DNA of 64,000 nucleotides from DASSNR01 sp036278935 (lineage in GTDB: Bacteria > Gemmatimonadota > Gemmatimonadetes > Gemmatimonadales > Gemmatimonadaceae), in assembly GCA_036278935.1 (NCBI GenBank), contig DASUKA010000151.1, positions 1-64,000 on the forward strand, given 5' to 3'. The translations under genes and the position numbers were made by a program. Below are positions 1-7,286 of this stretch, piece after piece. Position 1 is the stretch's first letter. Every line of letters begins with the position of its first letter. Below the pieces are notes generated by a model. That model was not told the origin of the DNA. It saw only the letters and a list, made by a program, of their open reading frames with translations, and did no database searches.

Positions 1-811
1 CTTGGACGGGGTGCGCGAGCTGGCGCTCGCGCACCACCCCGCGATGATCGTCGCCGGTTTCAGCGCGTACTCGCGAACGCTCGACTTTCCCGCCTTCGCC
101 GACATCGCGCGCGAGGTGAACGCCAGATTGATGGTGGACATGGCGCATATCGCGGGGCTGGTCGCCGCCGGGCTGTCCCCGTCCCCTGTGCCGTATGCGG
201 ATGCTGTCACCACGACCACGCACAAGACCATGCGTGGGCCGCGCGGCGGCCTCATCCTGTCTAAGGCGGAGCATGCGAAGGCCATCGACAAGCAGGTCTT
301 CCCCGGTATGCAGGGCGGACCGCTCATGCACGTCATCGCCGCCAAGGCGGTGGCACTGCACGAGGCGTTGCAACCCGCATTCGTGGACTATGCCCGGCAG
401 GTGATTGCCAATGCGCAGGCGCTTGCGGCTGCGCTCATGGAGCGCGGTCTGCAGATCGTCTCCGGGGGCACCGACAACCATCTCCTGCTGATCGATCTGC
501 GCAACCGGCACCTCACCGGCAAAGTAGCGGAGGCTGCACTCGGCCGGGCTGCGATCACGGTCAACAAGAACACGGTGCCCGGGGAAACGCAGTCGCCGTT
601 CGTGACCAGCGGAATCCGGATTGGCACGTCAGCGGTCACCACGCGGGGCATGACGGAGCCGGAATTGCGGCGCATCGCCCTGCTCATCGACCGCGTGCTC
701 GGTGCGCCGGAGGATGAGAGCGTGCTGAATGCCGTGCGCGCCGAGGTGCATGAAATCGCCGCCGCGTTTCCGTTGTATACTCGTGCGGATGGGGCAGGCA
801 CCCGGTTGTAA
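1..811 (+). CDS. glyA: Serine hydroxymethyltransferase, C-terminal part (5' end outside window)
   Basis: PLP enzyme interconverting serine and glycine while transferring a one-carbon unit to tetrahydrofolate. The visible 269 residues cover the end of the large PLP domain and the whole C-terminal domain. The PLP-lysine motif TTTTHKTMRGPRGG (Lys about residue 75 of the fragment) and the downstream FPGMQGGP segment are both intact, as is the C-terminal SGIRIGTSAVTTRGM motif. The reading frame is open at base 1, so the gene starts upstream of the window. The next gene begins 77 bases after its stop on the same strand. Family assignment is secure. Confidence 0.97.
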   Translation, partial: LDGVRELALAHHPAMIVAGFSAYSRTLDFPAFADIAREVNARLMVDMAHIAGLVAAGLSPSPVPYADAVTTTTHKTMRGPRGGLILSKAEHAKAIDKQVFPGMQGGPLMHVIAAKAVALHEALQPAFVDYARQVIANAQALAAALMERGLQIVSGGTDNHLLLIDLRNRHLTGKVAEAALGRAAITVNKNTVPGETQSPFVTSGIRIGTSAVTTRGMTEPELRRIALLIDRVLGAPEDESVLNAVRAEVHEIAAAFPLYTRADGAGTRL

Positions 812-877
812 AATGTCGGTTCGGCTTGCATCTTAGCGACAACCCTCGGCGGGAGTCGCCGGGGCGGGCCTTCAGCC

Positions 878-882
878 AAGGA
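878..882 (+). promoter_or_regulatory. Ribosome binding site deciding a TTG start
   Basis: AAGGA six bases before TTG at 889. It is the only good Shine-Dalgarno match near the N-terminus of the Minf_1886-like gene and argues for the TTG start over the internal ATG at 919. Confidence 0.5.
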
Positions 883-888
883 CCAACG

Positions 889-1275
889 TTGTCGCAGTTG
901 TGTTTCAGAGACGGCATTATGGATCGCATCCTCGCGCGGGAGCCGCGCTTCCACGAGAGTGCGTATCTGTTCGTGCTCGCGGCGCTGGAGTACTGCCAGA
1001 CGCAGCTGGCGGAGCGTCGGCACATTGGCGGGCGTGAGCTGGCGGAAGCATGCCGCGGCCTGGCGCTCGACCGCTTTGGCGTGATGGCGCGGATGGTCCT
1101 GGAGCACTGGGGCGTGCGCAGTACGGCTGATCTTGGAGACATCGTGTTCACGCTGGTCGATCTTGGCCTCCTCATCAGTCAGCCCTCCGACTCGCGCGAT
1201 GAGTTCATCGACGTCTATGATTTCGACCAGGCATTCGAGCGCGAGTACCCGTGGCACCAGCTTCGCCACGGCTGA
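889..1275 (+). CDS. Minf_1886-family small protein
   Basis: 128-residue soluble protein resembling the Minf_1886 family of unknown function, seen by me as recurrent in Gemmatimonadota and Verrucomicrobia (recalled, not searched). It begins SQLCFRDGIMDRIL and contains the segment ESAYLFVLAALEY. I chose the TTG at 889 because AAGGA at 878-882 lies six bases before it. An in-frame ATG at 919 is the alternative but would remove the conserved FRDGI start and lacks an equally good ribosome site. No catalytic motif or membrane segment is visible. It follows glyA and precedes a zinc-ribbon gene on the same strand. Confidence 0.75.
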   Translation: MSQLCFRDGIMDRILAREPRFHESAYLFVLAALEYCQTQLAERRHIGGRELAEACRGLALDRFGVMARMVLEHWGVRSTADLGDIVFTLVDLGLLISQPSDSRDEFIDVYDFDQAFEREYPWHQLRHG

Positions 1276-1345
1276 GGCATGACGGGGGTACGAAACGTGC
1301 GGCAGCACAGGGACCGCACCCTGGGATGAAGGGAGGAACCGTACC

Positions 1346-1549
1346 ATGGATGGGATGGACGTGAAGGAGCTGCCGGGATGCCGCAAATGCGGGCAGGGCA
1401 CAATGCTTCCCCTGAGTGATTACGGCCGCGATGGCGCGCCGATCACATTCAAGGCGTGGGTCTGCAACAACCCTGAGTGCGGGTTCAACATTCGCATCGA
1501 CAACGGCGAAATCAGCTTCGGGCGCACAATCACCCAATCGCATAAGTGA
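1346..1549 (+). CDS. Small zinc-ribbon protein
   Basis: 67-residue protein with one CxxC (CRKC, residues 12-15) and one CxxxxC (CNNPEC, about residues 40-45) knuckle, the arrangement of a small zinc ribbon. The residues between them are polar and the C-terminus is short. The start is supported by GGAGGA about ten bases upstream of ATG 1346. Function is unknown; a role in nucleic-acid or protein binding is only inferred from the fold. Its TGA overlaps an out-of-frame GTG (1546-1548) at the beginning of the next gene. Confidence 0.7.
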   Translation: MDGMDVKELPGCRKCGQGTMLPLSDYGRDGAPITFKAWVCNNPECGFNIRIDNGEISFGRTITQSHK

Positions 1550-3101
1550 GTTCAGCGGGCAGCCCGCGCTGATCCGCGTCGCGAGCGCTGCCGAGTCGGC
1601 TGCACTGGACGCGGCGACGATTGCTGTGGGTGTCCCCTCACGCGCGCTCATGCAGCGCGCCGGCGCGGCCGCGGCGTCCGTCATCGCCAGCCTCTACCCC
1701 GAGTTGCTCGAATATCCCGTTGCCATCTACGCGGGGCCCGGCAACAATGGCGGGGATGCCTGGGTGGTGGCACGCGCCCTCGCGACGCTCGGTGCGCATG
1801 TCTGCGTGGAGGTGGTGGGTGACACGCGCACGGATGACGCCCGCGCTGAGCGCTCGCTGGCCGAGCCGATGGTGCGGCATGGGTGCGCCGCGGATGCGCG
1901 TCTCGTGATCGACGGCCTGTTGGGCACAGGAACGCGCGGCGCTCCGCGTGGCTCCATCAGCGAGGCGGTGGGGCACATCATCGCGGCCCGCGAACGGGGA
2001 CGCGCCGCCGTCGTGTCGCTGGATGTGCCCACCGGACTCGATGCCGATAGCGGTGCGGCGGATCACGCTGTGCGCGCCGATCTCACCATCACGTTCGGCA
2101 CGCTCAAGCGCGGATTGCTCGCAGGGCGCGCGCACGCCGGCCGCATCGTCGTCGTGGACATCGGGCTCGACGCCAGTGGCGGGACCGAGGCGACGCCCGT
2201 GCTCGTCGATGCACGTTGGGTGGAGCGCACGCTGTCGTGCATCCCCGTCACCGCGCACAAGGGCACGCGCCGGCGGCTCGTCATTGTGGGAGGCGCGGTG
2301 GGAATGGCGGGCGCGCCGATGCTTGCCGCGCGGGCCGCGATGCGGAGCGGGATCGGGATGGTACGGCTCCTCGTGGCGCCGGACAACGTGCCGCTCGTGC
2401 AGCAACGCGTTCCCGCCGCGCTGGCCGGCGCGTGGCCGGCACATGAGGACGAGTTGCGCGCTCCGGTGCTCGATTGGGCGCATGCCGTTGTTCTGGGGCC
2501 CGGCCTCGGTCGCAGCGCGGCCAGCCGCGCGCTCGTGGAGCGTGTGCTGCGCGCATGGCGCGGGCCGGTGGTGCTCGATGCTGACGCACTCAACGTCTTC
2601 GAGGGCGAGAGTGCCGCGCTTGGCGCACTGCTCGACGGCCGTCCTGCGCTCATCACCCCGCATGCGGTGGAGTTCGGCCGACTGGCGGGTGCGGCGCTGG
2701 ACCAGGTGGAGGCGCGCCGGTTCGACATCGGGCGCGACCTCGCGCGCCGCGTGCATGCCGCCGTCCTGCTCAAGGGGGTACCCACTGTCGTGAGCGGCGT
2801 GGATGGCGAATGCATGGTGAGCGCCACCGGCACCCCAGCGCTCGCGGCCGCGGGGAGTGGAGACCTATTGTCCGGCATCGCGGGAACACTCCTGGCACAG
2901 CTTGACGATCCCGTGGCGGCCGGCGCCTGCGCCGCGTGGGCTCATGGCCGTGCGGCCGAGCTGGCCAACGACTCGCGCACCATTCGCGGCGTGACGCTGC
3001 GCGATATCGAACGGTCGCTCTCCATCGCGTGGCCATCGGGCGCGCGCGTGCCCCGCTACCCGGTGCTGGCCGACCTACCTGCCGCTCGGTGGGGCGCGTG
3101 A
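1431..3101 (+). CDS. nnr: Bifunctional NAD(P)H-hydrate epimerase / ADP-dependent dehydratase
   Basis: Repairs hydrated NAD(P)HX: the N-terminal YjeF_N domain epimerises it and the C-terminal ribokinase-like domain dehydrates it using ADP. The epimerase part shows AGPGNNGGDAWVVAR and VIDGLLGTGTRG. The dehydratase part shows VLGPGLGRS, VLDADALN, LITPHAVEF and the nucleotide-site segment AAAGSGDLLSGI. The start is uncertain. Homology expects it near LIRVASAAESAALD (about 1569), where no ATG, GTG or TTG exists in frame. The nearest in-frame starts are ATG 1431 and GTG 1416, inside the zinc-ribbon gene. The last four bases overlap the GTG start of thiL. Confidence 0.9.
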   Translation: MARRSHSRRGSATTLSAGSTFASTTAKSASGAQSPNRISEFSGQPALIRVASAAESAALDAATIAVGVPSRALMQRAGAAAASVIASLYPELLEYPVAIYAGPGNNGGDAWVVARALATLGAHVCVEVVGDTRTDDARAERSLAEPMVRHGCAADARLVIDGLLGTGTRGAPRGSISEAVGHIIAARERGRAAVVSLDVPTGLDADSGAADHAVRADLTITFGTLKRGLLAGRAHAGRIVVVDIGLDASGGTEATPVLVDARWVERTLSCIPVTAHKGTRRRLVIVGGAVGMAGAPMLAARAAMRSGIGMVRLLVAPDNVPLVQQRVPAALAGAWPAHEDELRAPVLDWAHAVVLGPGLGRSAASRALVERVLRAWRGPVVLDADALNVFEGESAALGALLDGRPALITPHAVEFGRLAGAALDQVEARRFDIGRDLARRVHAAVLLKGVPTVVSGVDGECMVSATGTPALAAAGSGDLLSGIAGTLLAQLDDPVAAGACAAWAHGRAAELANDSRTIRGVTLRDIERSLSIAWPSGARVPRYPVLADLPAARWGA

Positions 3102-4033
3102 CGCCCCAGACCGCGCTCGGACCGGGCCCGGAGTTCGACATCATTCGCGAGTTGCTCGCACGCCTGGGAGGCAGCGCCGCGGGCATCGGAGACGACGCTG
3201 CCCTGCTCACCGTGCCAGGCGGTGAACGGCTGGTGGTGAGCACGGATACCGCCGTCGAGGACGTACACTTCCGGCGGGAATGGCTCACGCCGAAGGAGAT
3301 CGGCTTTCGCGCGACGGTCGCTGCCCTCAGCGATCTGGCCGCCATGGGGGCAGCGCCGCTCGGTGTGCTGGTTGGGCTCTCCGCACCGCGCGGGTGGATT
3401 GACGACCTTCCCCATGTGGCGGAAGGCATCGGCGAGGCGGCCACGGTGGCGGGCGTGCGGGTGGTGGGGGGTGATCTGACCGCCGCCCGGGACCTCACCA
3501 TCGCGGTCACGGTCCTTGGCACATCCGCGGCGCCCGTCGAACGGCGTGGCGCGCGGCCTGGCGATAGCCTGTATGTGACCGGCACGCTCGGCGGTGCACG
3601 TTCGGCGTTGCTGGCGCTCCAGGCCGGCCGGGCCGTGCCGCCGGCGGCCCGCGAGCGATTCACACACCCGCTGCCACGGATTGCCGAGGGAATCTGGCTC
3701 GCCCAGCACGGCGCCCGCGCGATGATCGACATCTCCGATGGCCTGCTGGGTGATGTCGCGCACCTTGCGGCCGCCAGCGGGGTGCATATGGTGCTCGACC
3801 TTGCCGACCTGCCCACCACTCCCGGCACCATGCCCTTGGACGCGGCCGTCAGCGGTGAGGAGTACGAGTTGCTGGCAGTCGCGCCGGCACCACTCGACGT
3901 GGCCGGGTTCGCGTGTAGCTTCGGCATACCGCTCACCCGCATCGGCCGGGTGGAACGCGGCTCAGTTGGCGTGGATGCGTACGTGCACGGTCAGCGCGTT
4001 GCATCTCCCGGAGGGTTCAACCACTTTATGTGA
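3098..4033 (+). CDS. thiL: Thiamine-monophosphate kinase
   Basis: 311-residue ATP-dependent kinase converting thiamine monophosphate to thiamine diphosphate, the last step of cofactor synthesis. Characteristic segments are the N-terminal PGPEFDIIRELLARLG, the metal-binding GIGDDAALL, STDTAVEDVHFRREW, the AALSDLAAMGA helix and the late MIDISDGLLGD. I start it at GTG 3098, which overlaps the nnr stop as GTGA and fits the family N-terminus. The plsC-like gene begins three bases after its stop, so the genes are probably co-transcribed. Confidence 0.95.
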   Translation: MTPQTALGPGPEFDIIRELLARLGGSAAGIGDDAALLTVPGGERLVVSTDTAVEDVHFRREWLTPKEIGFRATVAALSDLAAMGAAPLGVLVGLSAPRGWIDDLPHVAEGIGEAATVAGVRVVGGDLTAARDLTIAVTVLGTSAAPVERRGARPGDSLYVTGTLGGARSALLALQAGRAVPPAARERFTHPLPRIAEGIWLAQHGARAMIDISDGLLGDVAHLAAASGVHMVLDLADLPTTPGTMPLDAAVSGEEYELLAVAPAPLDVAGFACSFGIPLTRIGRVERGSVGVDAYVHGQRVASPGGFNHFM

Positions 4034-4036
4034 GCA

Positions 4037-4795
4037 ATGCGCGCCCTGCTCTTCTATCCCACGCTCCTCTGTTGGACGCTGCTGCTCGGCTGCCCGGTTC
4101 TCTTCGTCACTCTGCTCGGCATCCCCATCAAGCCCGGAAGCCGGCTTTCCAGGACGCCCGGCATCTGGTGCCGCATGATGCTGCGCTCCGCCGGCGTGAA
4201 GCTCGTTATCCACCCGGCAAAGACGAGTCCGGGGGAGCATGCGGCGGTCTACGTCTCCAATCACGTCAGCTGGTTCGATGTCTTCGCACTGGGCTCGCTG
4301 CTGCCTCGTGCGCGCTTCATGGCCAAGAAGGAGCTTGCTTCGCTTCCGGTATTCGGGAGCGCGATCAAGCAGGTGGCCGCGATCTTCATCGATCGGCAGA
4401 ATCGACGCGCCGCGTTCGATTCCTACGCCGAGGCGGCCGCGGAAATTGGCGCGGGGACGTCCGTGGTCGTCTATCCGGAGGGGACGCGCGGCAGGTCATA
4501 CGCACTCCGCCCGTTCAAGAAGGGGCCGTTCGTGCTGGCCATTGCCGCGCAGGCGCCGATCGTGCCGGTCCTGATGCATGGCACGCGCGAAGTGCAGGGG
4601 AAGGGAGAGATGGCGGTGCACGGAGGCACCTGTGAGCTCACCTTTCTGGACCCCATTCCCACCGCGGGCATGACGTACGAGGATCGCGAGCGGCTCAAGC
4701 AATTGGTCTGGGAGCGGATGGCGGCCGAGCTCGAGCGCCGCTATGGCATCCAGAGCCACACGAACACGATAGACACACCGACGACGGCGGCATAG
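4037..4795 (+). CDS. plsC: 1-acyl-sn-glycerol-3-phosphate acyltransferase
   Basis: 252-residue membrane-associated acyltransferase that adds the second acyl chain to lysophosphatidic acid. An N-terminal hydrophobic segment (about residues 5-30) is followed by the acceptor motif NHVSWFD (His76, Asp81; HxxxxD) and the phosphate-binding motif YPEGTRG (Glu148). Both catalytic blocks are intact and the length is normal. Its position directly after thiL, and 114 bases before eno, is housekeeping context and does not refine substrate specificity. Confidence 0.92.
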   Translation: MRALLFYPTLLCWTLLLGCPVLFVTLLGIPIKPGSRLSRTPGIWCRMMLRSAGVKLVIHPAKTSPGEHAAVYVSNHVSWFDVFALGSLLPRARFMAKKELASLPVFGSAIKQVAAIFIDRQNRRAAFDSYAEAAAEIGAGTSVVVYPEGTRGRSYALRPFKKGPFVLAIAAQAPIVPVLMHGTREVQGKGEMAVHGGTCELTFLDPIPTAGMTYEDRERLKQLVWERMAAELERRYGIQSHTNTIDTPTTAA

Positions 4796-4800
4796 CTTAC

Positions 4801-4827
4801 CCGCGGCCGCACGATGCGCGGCCGCGG
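4801..4827 (+). terminator. GC-rich hairpin between plsC and eno
   Basis: CCGCGGCCGC (4801-4810) and GCGGCCGCGG (4818-4827) form a perfect 10-bp stem with a seven-base loop, starting six bases after the plsC stop. No T tract follows, so it may be a factor-dependent or weak terminator, or an mRNA end stabiliser. Confidence 0.45.
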
Positions 4828-4909
4828 TGACGCGGGCGGGTTGCCCATACCCGCGCGGCCGGCTCGTGGCGCTCCCGCCGTCACAGCCTTCCATTCCCAG
4901 CACCTACCT

Positions 4910-6190
4910 ATGTTCGACATTACCGAGATCCACGCGCGAGAGATCCTGGACAGCCGCGGAAATCCCACCGTGGAAGCCGATGTGTACCTCGAGAACGGCA
5001 TCATGGGGCGCGCGGCGGTGCCGAGCGGCGCATCCACCGGTGAGCACGAGGCGATCGAGTTGCGCGATGGCGATCCCGCCCGCTATGGCGGCAAGGGCGT
5101 GCTGCGCGCGGTGCAGCACGTAGAGGAGAGCATCGCGCCCGCGCTGCGAGGCATGAGCGCCACCGACCAGATCGACATCGACAACGCGATGCTGGATCTG
5201 GACGGGACTCCGAACAAGGAGCGGCTGGGTGCGAACTCCATTCTCGCCGTCTCGATGGCGACCGCACGAGCCGCCGCCCAAGCCTCGGGCATGCCGCTGT
5301 TCCGCTATCTGGGCGGCCCGCTCGCGCGGATGCTTCCCGTACCGATGATGAACATCGTCAACGGCGGCGCGCATGCCGCGAACACGCTCGACTTCCAGGA
5401 GTACATGATTGTCCCGGTCGGCGCGGAAAGCTTCGCCGACGCCGTACGCATGGGCGCTGAGGTCTTCCACGCGCTCAAGAAGGTGTTGGCCAAGCGCGGA
5501 CTGGCCACAAGCGTCGGCGATGAGGGCGGCTTCGCGCCCGATCTCAAAACGGACGAAGATGCGCTGCGCCTGATCATCGAGGCAATCGAGGCCGCGAAGT
5601 ATGCGCCGGGCACCCAGGTGGCGCTGGCGATCGATGCGGCTGCAAGCGAGCTGTACGCGGGCGGCGAGTACACCTTCAAGAAGAGCGGCTCTGGCACAAA
5701 ATCGGTGGAGGGGATGCTCGACCTCTACTCCGCGTGGCTCGAGGAATACCCCATTGTCTCGATCGAGGATGGACTGGCCGAGGACGACTGGGGCGGCTGG
5801 GAGACGATGACGGAACGGCTGGGCAGCCGGGTGCAGCTCGTCGGCGACGACATCTTCGTCACCAACACGGAGCGTCTGGCGCGCGGGATCGAAAGCGGGG
5901 TGGGCAACGCGATTCTCATCAAACTGAACCAGATCGGCACCGTCACGGAGACGCTCGAGGCGATCGAGCTTGCGCGCTCGGCGGGCTATCTCTCCATCAT
6001 CTCGCATCGCTCGGGGGAGACGGCCGACGCTTTCATCGCCGACTTCGCGGTGGGCACCGGCGCGGGGCAGATCAAGACCGGCTCGCTGTCCCGCAGCGAG
6101 CGGACGGCCAAGTACAATCAACTGCTGCGCATCGAGGAGCGGCTCGGTGACGCCGCGGAGTACCCGGGCGGCGCGATCTACGGGTTGTGA
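4910..6190 (+). CDS. eno: Enolase (phosphopyruvate hydratase)
   Basis: 426-residue glycolytic enzyme interconverting 2-phosphoglycerate and phosphoenolpyruvate. The N-terminus ITEIHAREILDSRGNPTVE and the loop segment SGASTGEHEA are typical. Metal ligands sit in ALAIDAAAS, VSIEDGLAEDDW and LVGDDIFVTN. The catalytic region ILIKLNQIGT and the signature SHRSGETADAFIADFAVG are complete. I start at ATG 4910; upstream in-frame codons belong to the GC-rich spacer and have no enolase similarity. The ftsB-like gene overlaps its stop as GTGA. Confidence 0.97.
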   Translation: MFDITEIHAREILDSRGNPTVEADVYLENGIMGRAAVPSGASTGEHEAIELRDGDPARYGGKGVLRAVQHVEESIAPALRGMSATDQIDIDNAMLDLDGTPNKERLGANSILAVSMATARAAAQASGMPLFRYLGGPLARMLPVPMMNIVNGGAHAANTLDFQEYMIVPVGAESFADAVRMGAEVFHALKKVLAKRGLATSVGDEGGFAPDLKTDEDALRLIIEAIEAAKYAPGTQVALAIDAAASELYAGGEYTFKKSGSGTKSVEGMLDLYSAWLEEYPIVSIEDGLAEDDWGGWETMTERLGSRVQLVGDDIFVTNTERLARGIESGVGNAILIKLNQIGTVTETLEAIELARSAGYLSIISHRSGETADAFIADFAVGTGAGQIKTGSLSRSERTAKYNQLLRIEERLGDAAEYPGGAIYGL

Positions 6191-6516
6191 AACGCAGAGA
6201 GACCGGCTCGAAGCGCGAGATCGGCCGGCGCATCCTGATCGCGATCGTCGCCGTGAGCGTGTTCATCTTCGCGGTGCAGGGCGGGGAGTACAGCACCTCG
6301 GATCTCGTGCACCAGTGGACAACGCGAAAGCGGCTGGTAGTGGCCATCGACAGCCTGCAACGGGAGGTCGATTCTCTCGCACGCAGAAAGCACGCGATTC
6401 TCACCGATCCCACCGTGCAGGAGCGGATCGCGCGCGAGGAGTTCGGAATGGTGCGGGGCGACAAAGAGCTCCTGTACCGGTTCGCCGATCAGGCGGCGGA
6501 CACGAGTAGGCGGTAG
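6187..6516 (+). CDS. FtsB/DivIC-like septum formation initiator
   Basis: 109-residue bitopic protein with a basic N-terminus, one membrane segment (ILIAIVAVSVFIFAV, about residues 16-32) and a heptad-rich coiled coil. A C-terminal segment follows (REEFGMVRGDKELLYRF). This layout and the position directly after eno match FtsB/DivIC divisome proteins, which link FtsL and FtsQ at the septum. The GTG start at 6187 overlaps the eno stop as GTGA. Assignment is by architecture, motif and synteny. Confidence 0.85.
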   Translation: MKRRETGSKREIGRRILIAIVAVSVFIFAVQGGEYSTSDLVHQWTTRKRLVVAIDSLQREVDSLARRKHAILTDPTVQERIAREEFGMVRGDKELLYRFADQAADTSRR

Positions 6517-6623
6517 CGCTGACCTCGTTTGCCGACGCGCGGCTGCGGTCTGGCGGCGCGAGGGTCCTGTGCGGAGGCCGTCGGAACCAGGCGAGATCCG
6601 AGACCGATACTGGTTGCTGTGCC

Positions 6624-6652
6624 TTGACTTTCGACAACTGCCCGAATAAAAT
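6624..6652 (+). promoter_or_regulatory. Sigma-70-type promoter of initiator tRNA
   Basis: TTGACT (6624-6629), a 17-base spacer and TAAAAT (6647-6652). A transcription start about seven bases later would fall just before the tRNA at 6664. Box quality and spacing make this one of the best promoters in the window. Confidence 0.75.
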
Positions 6653-6663
6653 GATGGTACTGA

Positions 6664-6737
<74 letters not shown>

Positions 6738-6780
6738 CTTCGTTGGGCCAGTACGCACATTCACAGTCATGGAACATCGG

Positions 6781-6807
6781 CGGGGCGCCTCACTTCGAGG
6801 CGCCCCG
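6781..6807 (+). terminator. Hairpin terminator after tRNA-fMet
   Basis: Perfect 11-bp stem, CGGGGCGCCTC (6781-6791) with GAGGCGCCCCG (6797-6807), and a five-base loop, 43 bases after the tRNA. Only a short CTCT follows, so it is an imperfect intrinsic terminator. Confidence 0.6.
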
Positions 6808-7286
6808 CTCTGCGTGTGCGGACCCTGCGCTGAGCATCGCCCCGCCCTGTGCGTCACGCCGTGCGTTCACATGCGGCACAGAGGGGCGCATATGCTCCAC
6901 TTGACAGGCACTGTCACGTCTCGGCGGCGTTGGACTGACCCTACGCATGTGGCTTATCAGCCATACCGCACGCTGATCGCTCCCTCGAACGTGAAGTCAT
7001 AAGTGATGGCGCCACAGAGTGATGGCCGGCGTTGTCTCAAGTTGTCCATCGCGTGGCATCCCCCGCCGCCCCGGGCATGGATGTTGACGTGGCAGCCCAA
7101 CGGCTGGCGGATCTGACTCCACGGTTCCGCCGATGAGCGTGCCGATGCGGGCGCGCGTTTCCCGGGCTTCCTGCGCAACGTCGCGCAATGGGCGGAGACC
7201 ATGCTTCTGAATCGTACACGCAGCGCACCCGCCGTACGGCTGCATCTGTCCGGCCTCATCGCCGGCGTGCGGCCAGGCGCACACGC
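6808..7286. other. Gene-poor stretch upstream of the lasso locus, possible decayed gene
   Basis: About 480 bases without a convincing gene. Two things stand out. TGACAG-GCA-CTGTCA (6902-6916) is a perfect 6-bp dyad, possibly an operator, next to TTGACA at 6901 with no good -10 box. Second, two short plus-strand frames with protein-like composition lie directly before the cyclase: TTG 7032 to the stop at 7136, and an open frame from about 7128 whose TGA (7288-7290) overlaps the cyclase ATG. They are in different frames; joining them would need a frameshift. They could be the remains of an upstream cluster gene, but no family is recognisable. Confidence 0.4.

Noticed and set aside
388..1401. 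Long minus-strand open frame opposite glyA and the Minf_1886-like gene
   Set aside because: Runs antisense over two supported genes in GC-rich DNA, with no recognisable domain; a composition shadow.
1638..2756. 372-codon minus-strand frame opposite nnr
   Set aside because: Arg/His/Ala-rich antisense shadow of a clear enzyme gene.
6769..7002. 77-codon frame after tRNA-fMet
   Set aside because: Begins inside the terminator hairpin and has no family pattern or good ribosome site.
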